From contig PIVH01000207.1 of NCBI GenBank assembly GCA_003354225.1, forward strand, positions 1 to 7,029: a DNA stretch of 7,029 nt. Direction: 5' to 3'. A program made the translations under genes and the position numbers. Below are positions 6,726-7,029 of the stretch, piece by piece (within the stretch, counting starts at the first letter, position 1; the number at the start of each line of letters is the position of its first letter). Source of the DNA: Globobulimina sp. (taxonomy: Eukaryota > Foraminifera > Rotaliida). The notes beneath the pieces were generated by a model. That model was not told the DNA's origin and did not search any database. It was given only the letters and a program-made list of their open reading frames with translations.

Positions 6726-7029
6726 ATTTTCGTTCAGTGGATGAATCTGATCAAGATTAAGCCTTCACTGTTACGAATTTAGATCGAATTTATGAAAGAG
6801 CATGCGGTCATTTCTGCATAAGTGTTCTATTTTTTCTATCCTCGCACATAAAGGGGATCTTCCAACAAATTGTACACTGAGTTTGCGTTCATTTCTTGAT
6901 TTTCTTCGCTTACAATTAAGATAATTATGTTTGCGTTTCAGTTATCTCGATTTATGAACAAAGGAAAACTAAATACTAGTATACACAAACTAAATTTACA
7001 CTTTAACGATATATTCCAAAAGATAACCC

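Larger units (their letters stand above)
6581..7029. other. 3' flank of AGX1, no confident gene
   Basis: The first 60 bp are very AT-rich and probably hold the AGX1 3' UTR, though no exact AATAAA is present. From about 6642 to 6782 the DNA is less AT-rich and has a 46-codon plus-strand frame (MQSHGARNSLNRYCG..., stop 6780-6782). On the minus strand the same bases give only short frames. From about 6790 to the end all frames are broken by stops. No tRNA was recognised. Confidence 0.5.

Noticed and set aside
1-7029. Prokaryotic origin (operon, CRISPR, phage defence or insertion sequence)
   Set aside because: Two well-supported spliceosomal introns, organelle-targeting signals, large AT-rich spacers and no ribosome-binding sites or repeat-spacer array argue against it.

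Overview
The window comes from a nuclear genome of a eukaryote, most likely a microbial one. It uses the standard genetic code, has AT-rich intergenic DNA, and two of its genes carry single short GT-AG introns of 56 and 61 bp, each with a CTGAY-type branch-point motif. Products are typical of organelle-bearing cells: a probable mitochondrial enzyme, a peroxisomal enzyme with a C-terminal SKL signal, a signal-peptide protein and a seven-helix membrane protein. I cannot name the lineage. There is no operon, phage, CRISPR or insertion-sequence structure.

Layout. Minus strand, 837 down to 1: the 5' part of a secreted protein with two tandem domains that resemble the pre-peptidase C-terminal (PPC-like) adhesive/structural domains common in bacterial exported proteins; its 3' end lies outside the window. 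Minus strand, 1667 to 1080: a small multi-pass membrane protein interrupted by one in-frame TGA, probably a pseudogene. Minus strand, 3643 to 2109: a complete two-exon gene for the iron-dependent hydroxyacid-oxoacid transhydrogenase (ADHFE1/HOT family). Minus strand, 5013 to 4030: a complete intronless gene for an unassigned seven-helix protein with GPCR-like layout. Plus strand, 5266 to 6580: a complete two-exon gene for an AGX1-type alanine:glyoxylate aminotransferase ending in SKL. The last ~450 bp have no convincing gene, only a small, less AT-rich island of unknown origin.

How the genes relate. The two enzymes both handle 2-oxo/hydroxy acids: HOT couples 4-hydroxybutyrate oxidation to reduction of 2-oxoglutarate, and AGX1-type enzymes convert glyoxylate plus alanine to glycine plus pyruvate. 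They carry signals for different organelles and are separated by the membrane-protein gene, so a shared pathway is only a suggestion. The 7TM and aminotransferase genes are divergent and share a 252-bp upstream region. Both introns had to be read through to join what look like separate open frames, and two apparent longer N-termini start at TTG or GTG; I moved those starts to the first ATG.
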